Assembly: GCA_964627255.1 (NCBI GenBank)
Contig: CAZVIN010000115.1
Location: forward strand, 1-64,000
Length of the DNA: 64,000 nucleotides
Reading direction: 5' to 3'
Source of the DNA: CALLJL01 sp964627255
GTDB lineage: Bacteria > Acidobacteriota > Aminicenantia > Aminicenantales > CALLJL01
The notes under the pieces were generated by a model, which was not told the DNA's origin, did no database searches, and saw nothing but the letters and a program-made list of their open reading frames with translations. Positions 8,717 through 16,294 of the stretch are shown here, piece by piece. Positions within the stretch are counted from its first letter, which is position 1. Every line of letters begins with the position of its first letter. Made by a program: the position numbers and the translations under genes.

Positions 8717-10654
8717 TCACATTTTTTCGGGCAAAGGGATTCCCATGAGGTTTAAAACTTTTTTTAAAACTTCCAAAACATAGGCGATAGTTAAAAGACG
8801 AACCTTTTTAATATCCTCTTTTTTTTCGTTAAGAATCGGATAAAGATGATAATAGCCGTTGATTTTCTGACAGAGGTTAAAGGCGAATTTAGCTAAATGA
8901 GCGAATTCAAGGGAAATAATCGATTGGTCAACGGCCTCCTCAAACTGAGAGGCCAAAACAACTAAGTCCCAGAAATCAGCTTTTTCCTTTTCCGGAAGCG
9001 ACTCTAAGGAAAGAGTCTCTGTTTTCATCAAGGCAGCCAGCTTATCTTGGCTAAAGCCTTCTTTGACCTCAAGCTTCCGAAAAATAGAATTCAGCCGCAC
9101 TGCTGTATACTGGAGGTAAGGGCCAGTTTCGCCTTCAAAATTAAGCGCCTCGTCAAAATCGAAGATGAGCAGAGAATTTCGGGCAAACTTGAGCATAAAA
9201 TAGCGGAGAGCTCCACAGGCAATTTCTCGGGCAATTCTAATTTTATCTTCGGCCGACAACTCAGGGTTTCTTTTGTCCACTTCGGCCAAAGCCTTACTCT
9301 CCAGCTTATCGAGGAGGTCGTCAGCCTTTACGCCAAGGCCTTTCCGGCCTGAGACTTCATAAAAACTCTTACCCTTTTCTTCTTCCGCCAGCTCAAAACC
9401 GAGTTCCTGCAGGCTTTTGGGAGAAAGAGCCACCATTTCGTAGGAAAAGTGAATTGATTTATCCGCCTCCTTTTCGTATCCTAAGACACGAAGTCCCTGG
9501 GCAACTATCTTTTGGAGATAGCTCTGCCGGACATCGATCACATTATAAACTTTTGAAGCTCGGCCAAAAGACGGCGCGGCGGCCCGAGGTTCAGAAGTGG
9601 TTATCCAAATAATGTGACCATCTTCTTGTAGAAAAGGTTCATAATAAAAATCGCGTTCCAGGAGGCCAAACTTCCATAATTGATAGGCAATATCTTTACC
9701 GACGTAAGTAACGGTGCCATCAGAACGGACGATCACTTTTTCCTTTTCCTCATCTCCCTCGAGTTTCATCACCCAGCAGCCTTGGTTAGGTCCACTTTCC
9801 ATCAGGCTGAGCCCCTTTTTGGTCCGCAGCAGATGGAAAGCTTGTTCCCAGAAATTAAGTGCCAAGATACTGCTTTCACAAGGGAGAACATCATAAGTAA
9901 TCCCGAGGCGCATCATAGTGGCTAAATGAGCTCGAAGAATGCGGCGGGAGATGTAATAAGCGTAATCAGCCTCGGGCGATTTGCCGTGTTCTATTTTGCG
10001 CAGAATTTCGGCCTTTCTTGGTAGAGCTTCAGGATGGGCGGCCAGATAAGCTGAAACCCTGGTGTATAAATCCCAGCAGTAATAGTCGAACTTGTCGGCA
10101 ATGCTTTCTATTTCGGAGAGTCTTTTTTTCTCCAGCTCGAGGAAACCGAAGACAACGTCGACTACCTGGACTCCGGTATCATCGATATAGTTTTGCACTT
10201 CCACTTGCTCACCTTGATACCGAAGACAACGCACCAAAGTGTCGCCTAGACAGGCATTACGAAGATGGCCGATATGAGCGGCTTTATTCGGGTTAATATT
10301 TGTATGCTCGACAATTATTTTCCTTTCTTGAGGCCGAAGTTGGGGCGTACCAAGAGAACGGAGTCCTTCCTGGAAGAAACGAGGCCGGTCGAGAAAGAGG
10401 TTGATATACCCTGGCCCCGCTATATCCACTTTTTTCAGGTCTTCAAGACCGGTCAAGACCGTGGCTATTTCTTCGGCTATCTGCCGCGGATTCTTTTTAA
10501 GGGACCGGGCTAATTTAAAAGGGAAAGTAAAACAAAGGTCACCCATCGAGGCGTCGGGAGGAACGCTCAGCTGCAAATCCTCCCACGTGAGAGCGTAGGT
10601 ATCTTTTATTTTTTCCCAGAGGTAAGCTTTAATCCTCTCCTTGACCTGAATCAT
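8717..10654 (-). CDS. argS: Arginyl-tRNA synthetase
   Basis: A 645-residue class I synthetase. The N-terminal Add-1 domain lies in about residues 1-100. The catalytic core has NINPNKAAHIGHLRNACLGD carrying the HIGH motif. The region normally holding KMSK reads SGRKGLGVKADDLLDKL, as in a subset of ArgRS that use a (M)SGRKG variant. The C-terminal anticodon-binding DALR domain follows, with GPYLQYTAVRLNSI and ending near LNLMGIPLPEKM. At 645 residues it is longer than many bacterial ArgRS (about 550-590). A promoter lies almost directly on the ATG. Confidence 0.96.
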   Translation of the reverse strand: MIQVKERIKAYLWEKIKDTYALTWEDLQLSVPPDASMGDLCFTFPFKLARSLKKNPRQIAEEIATVLTGLEDLKKVDIAGPGYINLFLDRPRFFQEGLRSLGTPQLRPQERKIIVEHTNINPNKAAHIGHLRNACLGDTLVRCLRYQGEQVEVQNYIDDTGVQVVDVVFGFLELEKKRLSEIESIADKFDYYCWDLYTRVSAYLAAHPEALPRKAEILRKIEHGKSPEADYAYYISRRILRAHLATMMRLGITYDVLPCESSILALNFWEQAFHLLRTKKGLSLMESGPNQGCWVMKLEGDEEKEKVIVRSDGTVTYVGKDIAYQLWKFGLLERDFYYEPFLQEDGHIIWITTSEPRAAAPSFGRASKVYNVIDVRQSYLQKIVAQGLRVLGYEKEADKSIHFSYEMVALSPKSLQELGFELAEEEKGKSFYEVSGRKGLGVKADDLLDKLESKALAEVDKRNPELSAEDKIRIAREIACGALRYFMLKFARNSLLIFDFDEALNFEGETGPYLQYTAVRLNSIFRKLEVKEGFSQDKLAALMKTETLSLESLPEKEKADFWDLVVLASQFEEAVDQSIISLEFAHLAKFAFNLCQKINGYYHLYPILNEKKEDIKKVRLLTIAYVLEVLKKVLNLMGIPLPEKM

Positions 10655-10663
10655 CGTTCCCTT

Positions 10664-10691
10664 ATTATAGCAAAATCGCCTTCTCCCTCAA
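10664..10691 (-). promoter_or_regulatory. Putative argS promoter giving a (nearly) leaderless mRNA
   Basis: On the minus strand: TTGAGG (10691-10686), a 16-nt spacer and TATAAT (10669-10664). The argS ATG (10654) is 9 nt after the -10 box, so transcription would start at or within 1-3 nt of the start codon. No Shine-Dalgarno is visible in those 9 nt. Confidence 0.6.
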
Positions 10692-11044
10692 GCTAAAACT
10701 GGTCAGACGAAATGGATTATCCCGAAAAATAATTGGCCGGAAAGCCTAAGAGGGTTTATCTCTTTTTAGCCCAGCAGGAATGAATATTTTAAATCTTTTT
10801 GCATTTAATCTTCCCCAAAAACAATTAAATTTGGGTGATTCTTATCCATCCTATGTTGCTTAGGCCCAGAGACGTAAGATGACACCGACGAAGCTGATTC
10901 CCTTGCGGGCGAGTCAAGGTGCGCCTGAAGGTCGCCTAAATTAACCGCTAGACGCTTGTCTGCTTCGCTCAAGGAGCAGTTTCTTGCCAGAGCGGGCTAT
11001 TTATGATAGAAAGGATTCTTCGCCTTAAAAAAAGGAAGACCAAG
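10692..11044. other. Long leader/spacer upstream of the glycine operon
   Basis: About 350 nt between divergent argS and gcvT. No protein gene was recognised. I found no canonical glycine riboswitch (no GCCGAAGG-type core). A short hairpin CTGCT/AGCAG (10960-10979) followed by TTTCTT sits 66 nt before gcvT. The minus-strand text near 10850-10875 (GTCTCTGGGCCTAAGCA) resembles the 3' core of the dispersed repeat seen at 839-976, but only weakly. Confidence 0.4.
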
Positions 11045-12133
11045 ATGAAAAGAACAAGATTTTTTGAGGCGCATCGCCACGCCTCGGCGAAATTCATCGA
11101 GTTTTTTGGCTGGGAAATGCCCTTAGAGTATTCAGGGATTATGAGCGAACATTTGGCCGTAAGGGAGAGAGCCGGGTTATTTGATGTCAGCCATATGGGT
11201 GAAATAATTATTAAGGGGCCGGATGCCCTGGCCTTTGTTCAATACCTGACCCCTAATGATGCTTCCAGATTAACGCCTGGTCAGGCTCAATATACGGCCT
11301 TAACGACCCCCCAAGGAACCTTTGTTGATGATATGTTGGTTTACTGTTTAGATAACGACCGTTATCTCTTGGTCGTGAACGCCGCCAATACTGACAAGGA
11401 TTATAATTGGGTCTTGAGTCAGAAGGCGAAATTTGATGTGGTCATAGATAATGCCAGCGACCGAACCAGTCAACTTGCCCTTCAGGGACCACGAGCGCAG
11501 GAAATATTACAACCCCTTACTGACCTGAAGCTCGAGGAGATCAATTCTTTCTGCTGGCTTAAGGGCACAATAGCCGGGATAGATTGTTTAGTTAGCCGGA
11601 CTGGCTATACCGGAGAAGACGGGTTTGAAATTTACACTGAAGCCCCTGACCCCATTGCTATCTGGGACGCGATAATGGAAGAGGGTAAGAAATATGACCT
11701 GCTTCCCGTTGGCTTGGGGGCAAGAGATTCGCTGCGGCTGGAAGCCAAGCTGATGCTCTACGGTAATGATATCGACGAAACAACTACGGTTCTTGAAGCT
11801 GACTTAAAGTGGATTGTTAAATTTAAGAAAGGAGAGTTTATTGGTCGAGAAGCGCTGCTTAGGCAATTAGAGGCAGGCTTAAAACGAAAAATTGCCGGGT
11901 TTGAGCTTATAGATAGGGGAATCGCCCGGCGGCATTATCCTGTTTATTATCGCGGAGAAAAGGTTTCAGAAGTAACCTCTGGCACCTTTTCTCCGTTTTT
12001 GAAAAAAAGTATCGGCTTGACCTATCTGCCTCTGGAAGCTACGGAAATCGGCACGGAAATTGAAATCGGTATCAGAGAGAAAAAAGTTAAGGCTAAGGTT
12101 ATTCCTACGCCTTTTTATAAACGAGCTAAATAA
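11045..12133 (+). CDS. gcvT: Glycine cleavage system T protein (aminomethyltransferase)
   Basis: Transfers the methylene group from aminomethyl-lipoyl GcvH to tetrahydrofolate, releasing ammonia. An in-frame ATG at 11003 exists, but the start at 11045 fits better: AAGGAAG lies about 7 nt upstream and the protein then begins KRTRFFEAHRHASAKFIEFF like other GcvT (362 residues). Signatures seen are GWEMPLEYSG, AGLFDVSHMGEI, NAANTDKDYNW, ALQGPRAQEIL, RTGYTGEDGFEIY, GLGARDSLRLEA and GNDIDE. The C-terminal beta-barrel domain contains SGTFSPFLKKSIGLTY. First gene of a gcv-gly operon. Confidence 0.97.
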   Translation: MKRTRFFEAHRHASAKFIEFFGWEMPLEYSGIMSEHLAVRERAGLFDVSHMGEIIIKGPDALAFVQYLTPNDASRLTPGQAQYTALTTPQGTFVDDMLVYCLDNDRYLLVVNAANTDKDYNWVLSQKAKFDVVIDNASDRTSQLALQGPRAQEILQPLTDLKLEEINSFCWLKGTIAGIDCLVSRTGYTGEDGFEIYTEAPDPIAIWDAIMEEGKKYDLLPVGLGARDSLRLEAKLMLYGNDIDETTTVLEADLKWIVKFKKGEFIGREALLRQLEAGLKRKIAGFELIDRGIARRHYPVYYRGEKVSEVTSGTFSPFLKKSIGLTYLPLEATEIGTEIEIGIREKKVKAKVIPTPFYKRAK

Positions 12134-12219
12134 TCCGAACCTGATGATTTCCCGTATAATATCTTGAGACAATTGCCAAAAAGTGAAGGTAAAATATTAA
12201 ATTTACAAGGAGGAAGTTG

Positions 12220-12606
12220 ATGTATCCTCAAGAATTTTTTTTCACTCGAGACCATGAATGGGTCAAGGTGGAAGGCGAAATAGCCACTGTCGGCATCACT
12301 GATTTTGCTCAGAAACAATTAGGCGATGTAGTCTATATTGAACTTCCCGCCATCGGCACAGTGCTTACAGTGCATCAGACTGTCGGTGCCATCGAGTCAG
12401 TTAAGGCTGTCTCTGACGTTTTTTCACCCCTCTCAGGAGAGGTCCTAGAAGTCAACTCGGCTCTTAATGACTCGCCCGAACTCGTCAATCAGGACCCGCA
12501 TGGTCAAGGCTGGATCGTTCGTCTCAAAGTCAAGAATAAAGAAGAGCTGAACCAGCTGATGACCGCTTCGGAATATGAGAAATATGTCGAAAGTTTAGAA
12601 GTTTGA
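12220..12606 (+). CDS. gcvH: Glycine cleavage system H protein (lipoyl carrier)
   Basis: Small lipoylated shuttle carrying the aminomethyl group between P, T and L proteins. It is 128 residues from the ATG at 12220; AAGGAGG lies 6 nt upstream, so this is preferred over the TTG three bases earlier. It begins with FTRDHEWVKVEGEIATVGIT and has VGAIESVKAVSDVFSPLSGE, where the lysine in ESVKAVSD is the lipoylation site. The C-terminus has GWIVRLKVKN. It lies between gcvT and gcvPA. No lipoate synthesis or attachment genes and no L protein (lpd) are in the window. Confidence 0.97.
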   Translation: MYPQEFFFTRDHEWVKVEGEIATVGITDFAQKQLGDVVYIELPAIGTVLTVHQTVGAIESVKAVSDVFSPLSGEVLEVNSALNDSPELVNQDPHGQGWIVRLKVKNKEELNQLMTASEYEKYVESLEV

Positions 12607-12648
12607 CGAAAGCTCATAACTATTCTTGCTAAAAAAAAGGAGGCTGCT

Positions 12649-13998
12649 ATGAGCTATATACCTCTTAGTTCAAGGGAGATTCAGGCAATGCTCCAGAAGA
12701 TCGGTGTTTTGAGCCCCGAGGACCTTTTCCGCTGTATTCCGGAAGAAATCAGGTGGACTAAACCCCTCGAACTCCCACCCCCGCTCACTGAGCCTGAGCT
12801 CATTAATTATTTTCAAGATTTAAACCAGAAAAACAGCTATCCCACTTTTTTGTCTTTCCTCGGGGCCGGAGCTTATCCTCATACTATCCCCACAGTTGTG
12901 GATTATTTGAGTTCAAGAGGAGAATTTTTAACTCCCTATACTCCCTATCAGCCTGAGGTAAGTCAGGGCACATTACAAATCATTTTTGAATACCAGACTC
13001 TTATCTGTCAGCTCACCGGTCTCGAAGTGGCCAATGCTTCGCTTTATGAGGGCGCGACGGCGGCCGCAGAGGCTGTTCTAATGGCTTACAGAATAAAAAA
13101 TAAGCCAAAAATATTAGTCGCCCAAACCCTTCATCCCCAGTATCGCCAAGTTATTGCCACTTACGTTAGCCGTCTCGGTCTCAGAATAGAAGAAATCGGG
13201 TTTAACTTGGAGAGTGGCCGCATGAGTCTTGATGACCTAAAAAAACACCTTGACGAGGAAGTGGCGGCTCTGGTTATTCAGTCGCCCAATTTCTTAGGCG
13301 TAATCGAAGAGCCTGGCGAAGCCTTCTCTCTAATCAAGGAAAAGGGTGCCTTAACCATAGCCGTCATTGCCGAAGCCCTGTCGCTTGGCCTTCTTCAGCC
13401 TCCCGGAAAGTATGGGGCGGATATTGCCTGCGGTGAAGGTCAATCATTTGGCCTACCATTGAGTTTTGGCGGCCCCTATCTTGGTTTTATTGCCTGCCGC
13501 GAAGAATTTATCCGTCAGCTTCCGGGTCGCGTCGCCGGCCAGACAAAGGATGCTGAAGGCCGGGTCGGCTATGTTCTGACCCTTTCTACCCGGGAGCAGC
13601 ATATCCGTCGCGAGAGAGCCACCTCGAATATTTGCACTAACCAGGCCTGGTGCGCCTTACGGGCCACTATTTTCCTGGAAACCCTGGGCCGGCAAGGGTT
13701 AAGAGAGATGGCCTACCAAAACCTTCAGAAGGCTCATTACGCTCTTGAGAGGCTGACCTCGATACCGGAAATTAGCCGGCCCTTATTTGGGCCTTTTTTT
13801 AATGAATTTGTTGTCTCCTTGAAGAAACCGGTTAACGATGTTTTTACTGAGTTGATTAAAAGAGGCCTCATCCCGGGATATATCCTTGAAAAGGATTATC
13901 CCGAGCTGAAAAATTCCCTCTTGATTTGTGTTACGGAGGTCCATCCTAAGGGGGCTATTGACCGTTTGGTTAGTGCCATAAAGGAGGTGCTCTCATGA
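12649..13998 (+). CDS. gcvPA: Glycine dehydrogenase (decarboxylating) subunit 1
   Basis: N-terminal half of the split PLP-dependent P protein (449 residues), which decarboxylates glycine and loads GcvH. It contains FLGAGAYPHTIPTVVDYLSS, TPYTPYQPEVSQGTLQ, the glycine-rich PLP-fold segment YEGATAAAEA, and FGGPYLGFIACRE. AAAGGAGG is well placed before the ATG. It overlaps gcvPB by 4 nt (ATGA), indicating translational coupling of the two halves of the alpha2beta2 enzyme. The PLP-binding lysine is in the partner subunit. Confidence 0.97.
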   Translation: MSYIPLSSREIQAMLQKIGVLSPEDLFRCIPEEIRWTKPLELPPPLTEPELINYFQDLNQKNSYPTFLSFLGAGAYPHTIPTVVDYLSSRGEFLTPYTPYQPEVSQGTLQIIFEYQTLICQLTGLEVANASLYEGATAAAEAVLMAYRIKNKPKILVAQTLHPQYRQVIATYVSRLGLRIEEIGFNLESGRMSLDDLKKHLDEEVAALVIQSPNFLGVIEEPGEAFSLIKEKGALTIAVIAEALSLGLLQPPGKYGADIACGEGQSFGLPLSFGGPYLGFIACREEFIRQLPGRVAGQTKDAEGRVGYVLTLSTREQHIRRERATSNICTNQAWCALRATIFLETLGRQGLREMAYQNLQKAHYALERLTSIPEISRPLFGPFFNEFVVSLKKPVNDVFTELIKRGLIPGYILEKDYPELKNSLLICVTEVHPKGAIDRLVSAIKEVLS

Positions 13999-15440
13999 GT
14001 CGTCGGGAACCGTTAATCTTCGAGCTGAGCGACGAAGGTAAGCGGGCTTTTTGGTTATCTCCCCTTGACGTACCAGAAAAAAAAGAACTCCTTGATGCTA
14101 TTGACATAAGGGATGATATCGCTGGGTTTCCGGAGGTTACTGAGCCCGAGGTTGTCAGACATTTTACGCGTCTTTCTCAAACCAATTTTTGCGTAGATAC
14201 AAGCTTTTATCCCCTGGGCTCGTGCACTATGAAATATAACCCAAAGATTAATGAGAAGGTAGCGAGTTTACCTTCCTTTCTTCTTTCCCATCCCCAAGCC
14301 CCAACAGAATTAGTCCAGGGAAATTTGGCCATTTTGAAGCAGCTCGAAACTTTTCTCGGCGCAATTACAGGTATGGCGCATTTTACCCTTTCCCCTGCGG
14401 CTGGGGCTCACGGCGAACTTACCGGGATGATGATAATTCAAGCTGCCCTAACGCAACGTGGTAACCCCAGGAAAATAGTCCTAATCCCTGATTCCGCCCA
14501 CGGGACTAACCCCTCGAGTGCCCACATTTGTGGCTATCGAGTTCAGGAAATTAAATCTAACGAGGCGGGAACGGTTGACCTCGAAGACCTCACTCGGCTG
14601 ATGACCGAGGAGGTGGCAGCCTTAATGCTTACTAATCCTAATACCTTGGGAATATTCGAAAAGGATATTCACCGGATTGCCGAGATTGTCCATGCTAAAG
14701 GAGGCTTTGTCTATATGGATGGGGCAAACCTGAACGCGCTCCTCGGAAAGTTCCGGCCAGGAGACCATGGAGTTGACGTGCTGCATATTAACCTCCACAA
14801 GACTTTCGCCACACCTCACGGAGGCGGTGGGCCGGGCGCAGGACCGGTGGGAGTAACCACGGAGCTTGAGCCTTTCTTGCCAATCCCGGTGATAAAAGAT
14901 AAGGGCGGCCAAATGGTTTTGGATTTTGACCGACCCCTCAGCATCGGCCGGATTCGCAGTTTTTTTGGCAATTTTTTGGTTATTGTCAAAGCCTTAGCTT
15001 ATATTCTATCCTTAGGAGGTAAGGGGTTAAAGGAAGTGGCCGAAATAGCTGTGCTTAACGCTAATTATATCCGAAAAGGCTTAGAAGGTATTTATCATCT
15101 AAAATATTCTACGCCCTCGCTTCACGAATGCGTCTTTTCTGACAAATTCCAGCGAGAGAAGGGAATCCAGAACATTGATATCGCTAAAAGGTTAATTGAT
15201 TACGGGTTGCACCCCCCAACGATGAGCTTTCCCCTTATTGTTCACGGTGCTTTGATGATTGAACCGACGGAAACAGAAAGTAAAGCTGAGCTCGATGCTT
15301 TTGTTGAGGCCATGAAAAAGATTGCGCAGGAAGCTGAAGCTAACCCAGAAAGCTTAAAATCGGCTCCTCACCGGGCCTATGTACGCCGCCTCGATGAAAC
15401 CGCGGCGGCGCGCCATCCTATCCTCCGCTGGAAAGGATAA
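13995..15440 (+). CDS. gcvPB: Glycine dehydrogenase (decarboxylating) subunit 2
   Basis: C-terminal half of the split glycine decarboxylase (481 residues), carrying the PLP lysine in INLHKTFATPHGGGGPGAGP. Other family signatures are SFYPLGSCTMKYNPKINEKV, SPAAGAHGELTGMM, PDSAHGTNPSSAHICGY and MSFPLIVHGALMIEPTETES. The start codon overlaps the gcvPA stop. Five nucleotides separate its stop from glyQ, so the glycine cleavage genes run straight into glycyl-tRNA synthetase. Confidence 0.97.
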   Translation: MSRREPLIFELSDEGKRAFWLSPLDVPEKKELLDAIDIRDDIAGFPEVTEPEVVRHFTRLSQTNFCVDTSFYPLGSCTMKYNPKINEKVASLPSFLLSHPQAPTELVQGNLAILKQLETFLGAITGMAHFTLSPAAGAHGELTGMMIIQAALTQRGNPRKIVLIPDSAHGTNPSSAHICGYRVQEIKSNEAGTVDLEDLTRLMTEEVAALMLTNPNTLGIFEKDIHRIAEIVHAKGGFVYMDGANLNALLGKFRPGDHGVDVLHINLHKTFATPHGGGGPGAGPVGVTTELEPFLPIPVIKDKGGQMVLDFDRPLSIGRIRSFFGNFLVIVKALAYILSLGGKGLKEVAEIAVLNANYIRKGLEGIYHLKYSTPSLHECVFSDKFQREKGIQNIDIAKRLIDYGLHPPTMSFPLIVHGALMIEPTETESKAELDAFVEAMKKIAQEAEANPESLKSAPHRAYVRRLDETAAARHPILRWKG

Positions 15441-15445
15441 CCAAG

Positions 15446-16294
15446 TTGGCCCTTCAAGACCTGATAATGAATTTGCAGCGTTTCTGGACTACTCAGGGGT
15501 GTTATTTGGCTCAGCCTTACGATGTAGAAGTTGGCGCCGGAACGATGACCCCCGATACGTTTTTCCGTGTCCTCGGAAGGCGGCCCTGGCGCGTGGCTTA
15601 TGTCCAGCCCTCCCGCCGCCCGACTGATGGTCGCTATGGAGAAAATCCCCACCGGGTGCAAAAGCACTACCAATTTCAAGTAATCATCAAACCTTCAACG
15701 GCTGATGTCCAGGATATCTATCTTCAGAGTTTAAGAGCTTGCGGTATTCGTTTGGAGGAACATGACCTGCGTTTTGATGAAGATGACTGGGAATCGCCAA
15801 CCATCGGTGCTTGGGGCGTCGGCTGGCAAGTTATGCTGGATGGTTTAGAGGTGACCCAGTTTACTTATTTCCAACAGGCAGGCGGTATGGACCTTTTTCC
15901 CATCCCGGTCGAAATTACCTACGGTCTGGAAAGGCTTGAAATGTTCTTGGAAGCAAAAGACAGTATCTATGAGCTTGACTGGTCAGCCGATGTTAGCTAT
16001 CGCGACCTGCGCTGGCGCGAGGAAAGAGAGTTTTCAGAATATAATTTTCAAGCCGCGGATATCGAACGGGCCCAGACTTTGTTCTCACTTTATCAAAAAG
16101 AGGCTCAGGAACTGCTGGCACGGGAGCTTCTCCTTCCGGCCTATGATTGTTGTCTCAAAATGTCCCATATATTTAATCTCCTCGATGCCCGCGGCGCGAT
16201 ATCAGTTACAGAAAGAGTCAAAATTATCGCTGATATCAGGCGGTTGGTTAATCAAGTCGCTCGCCGCTTTACTGAAAGAGAAGGGAAGAGCTAA
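15446..16294 (+). CDS. glyQ: Glycyl-tRNA synthetase alpha subunit
   Basis: Catalytic alpha subunit of the bacterial alpha2beta2 GlyRS (282 residues), forming glycyl-adenylate. It starts with TTG at 15446, because the family N-terminus (LQDLIMNLQRFW) begins there; the ATG at 15467 would remove it. Signatures are QGCYLAQPYDVEVGAGTMTP, YVQPSRRPTDGRYGENPHR, ITYGLERLEMFL and ARGAISVTERVKII. Its stop overlaps the glyS start. It is spaced 5 nt from gcvPB, so it is presumably expressed with the glycine cleavage genes. Confidence 0.96.
   Translation: MALQDLIMNLQRFWTTQGCYLAQPYDVEVGAGTMTPDTFFRVLGRRPWRVAYVQPSRRPTDGRYGENPHRVQKHYQFQVIIKPSTADVQDIYLQSLRACGIRLEEHDLRFDEDDWESPTIGAWGVGWQVMLDGLEVTQFTYFQQAGGMDLFPIPVEITYGLERLEMFLEAKDSIYELDWSADVSYRDLRWREEREFSEYNFQAADIERAQTLFSLYQKEAQELLARELLLPAYDCCLKMSHIFNLLDARGAISVTERVKIIADIRRLVNQVARRFTEREGKS

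Noticed and set aside
10692..11044. Glycine riboswitch upstream of gcvT
   Set aside because: Looked for the conserved GCCGAAGG-like core and paired aptamer stems; none present on the plus strand.
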